Positions 4,818-5,369 of a DNA stretch of 5,369 nt are shown here, piece after piece (position 1 is the first letter of the stretch; the number at the start of each line of letters is the position of its first letter). Source of the DNA: Pediococcus sp. (GTDB lineage Bacteria > Bacillota > Bacilli > Lactobacillales > Lactobacillaceae); contig JALAGR010000020.1 of NCBI GenBank assembly GCA_022712335.1, positions 1-5,369 on the forward strand, written 5' to 3'. The position numbers and the translations under genes were made by a program. A model generated the notes under the pieces. The model had not been told where the DNA came from. It saw only the letters and a list, made by a program, of their open reading frames with translations, and did no database searches.

Positions 4818-5369
4818 TGTCTCCTCAAGAAATAAAAATACAAAATCTAACTAGAATTTACAAAGCATTACTAAAATTATTAGCTGAAACATCATTGAGT
4901 GATATTTCAGTTTCCCGGTTATGCCGAACAGCTAAAGTATCTCGAACTTACTACTATCGTAATTATCATTCATTTCAAGAGATTATTACGATTTATCAAA
5001 CAAATATGATCAAGTCTTATTTACGAATTCTTCCCCATCATACGACGATGAACTTCACACATCTAATGACCGCTTATTTTAAGCTAATGCAAAAAAATGT
5101 TACCCAAACCAAGCTTTTAGTTGATGCGGGATTAACTTCGACCCTTGTACAAACTTTCAGTGATGTATACTACTTCCTGAGTGACCAACAAATTATCGTT
5201 TCACCAAGTGATCGTCAAGATTATAACGACTATTTTGTGTCTTACATGTCAGGTGCCGTTATCAACGTTCAAATGAAATGGATGAATCAAGGGATGAAAG
5301 AATCGCCTGCTCAGATGGGTAAAATGCTCAATGAATTCTTTTTTAATCCTGAAAAACAACTTACACGAC
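4817..5369 (+). CDS. TetR/AcrR-family transcriptional regulator (3' end beyond window)
   Basis: An open frame of 184 codons running off the window; TetR proteins are usually 180-200 residues, so it is probably nearly complete. The N-terminal helix-turn-helix covers about residues 28-57, with LCRTAKVSRTYYYRNYHSF around the turn and recognition helix, the conserved TetR pattern of a Tyr/Phe-rich recognition helix followed by a short linker. The C-terminal part (about 139-176), with FVSYMSGAVIN, Trp155, Gly159 and the ESP motif, resembles the ligand-binding C-terminus of DhaS-like TetR proteins. The gene is divergent from the efflux gene, so its probable job is to repress that pump until a pump substrate or related compound binds. 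The ATG at 4817 is preceded by AGTGGGG 13 bases away, a rather weak site. An in-frame ATG at 4784 would add 11 residues but has no ribosome binding site, so I prefer 4817. The ligand is unknown. Confidence 0.88.
   Translation, partial: MSPQEIKIQNLTRIYKALLKLLAETSLSDISVSRLCRTAKVSRTYYYRNYHSFQEIITIYQTNMIKSYLRILPHHTTMNFTHLMTAYFKLMQKNVTQTKLLVDAGLTSTLVQTFSDVYYFLSDQQIIVSPSDRQDYNDYFVSYMSGAVINVQMKWMNQGMKESPAQMGKMLNEFFFNPEKQLTR

Overview
The window looks like chromosomal DNA of a low-GC Gram-positive bacterium, most likely of the Lactobacillaceae. The basis is the WalRK (YycFG) two-component system, which is restricted to Firmicutes, together with strong Shine-Dalgarno sites, AT-rich composition and rho-independent terminators. 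I cannot name the species from sequence alone.

Layout: the first half of the minus strand carries the walR-walK-walH operon. It is transcribed from an extended -10 promoter near 2683-2711. It runs through walR (2601-1900), walK (1874-27) and the first nine codons of a walH (yycH) gene that leaves the window at position 1. The plus strand then carries a divergent tRNA-Lys(CUU) gene (2848-2920) with its own promoter and terminator. Convergent to it, on the minus strand, is a 14-helix DHA2-type multidrug efflux protein of the major facilitator superfamily (4720-3029). Divergent from that, on the plus strand, is a TetR-family regulator (from 4817) that runs off the window at 5369. The efflux/TetR pair forms a typical self-contained regulated efflux module. 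The 90-odd bases between the two genes hold a promoter for the transporter and short palindromes that could be the TetR operator.

The main anomaly is in walR. The gene reads as a full-length, well-conserved 233-codon OmpR-family response regulator, but codon 136 is an in-frame TGA. It sits where WalR proteins normally have a glycine at the start of the DNA-binding domain. No frameshift is present and both halves look fully conserved. WalR is essential in the Firmicutes where this has been tested. The stop is therefore either a single-base sequence error (GGA read as TGA), a very recent nonsense mutation, or a site of readthrough or reinitiation that yields a split regulator.

Other points worth a look are four phased T-tracts of increasing length between the walR and tRNA promoters, a candidate WalR box upstream of walR, a large and strongly basic extracytoplasmic segment in the efflux pump, and the pump's stop codon lying inside its own terminator hairpin.
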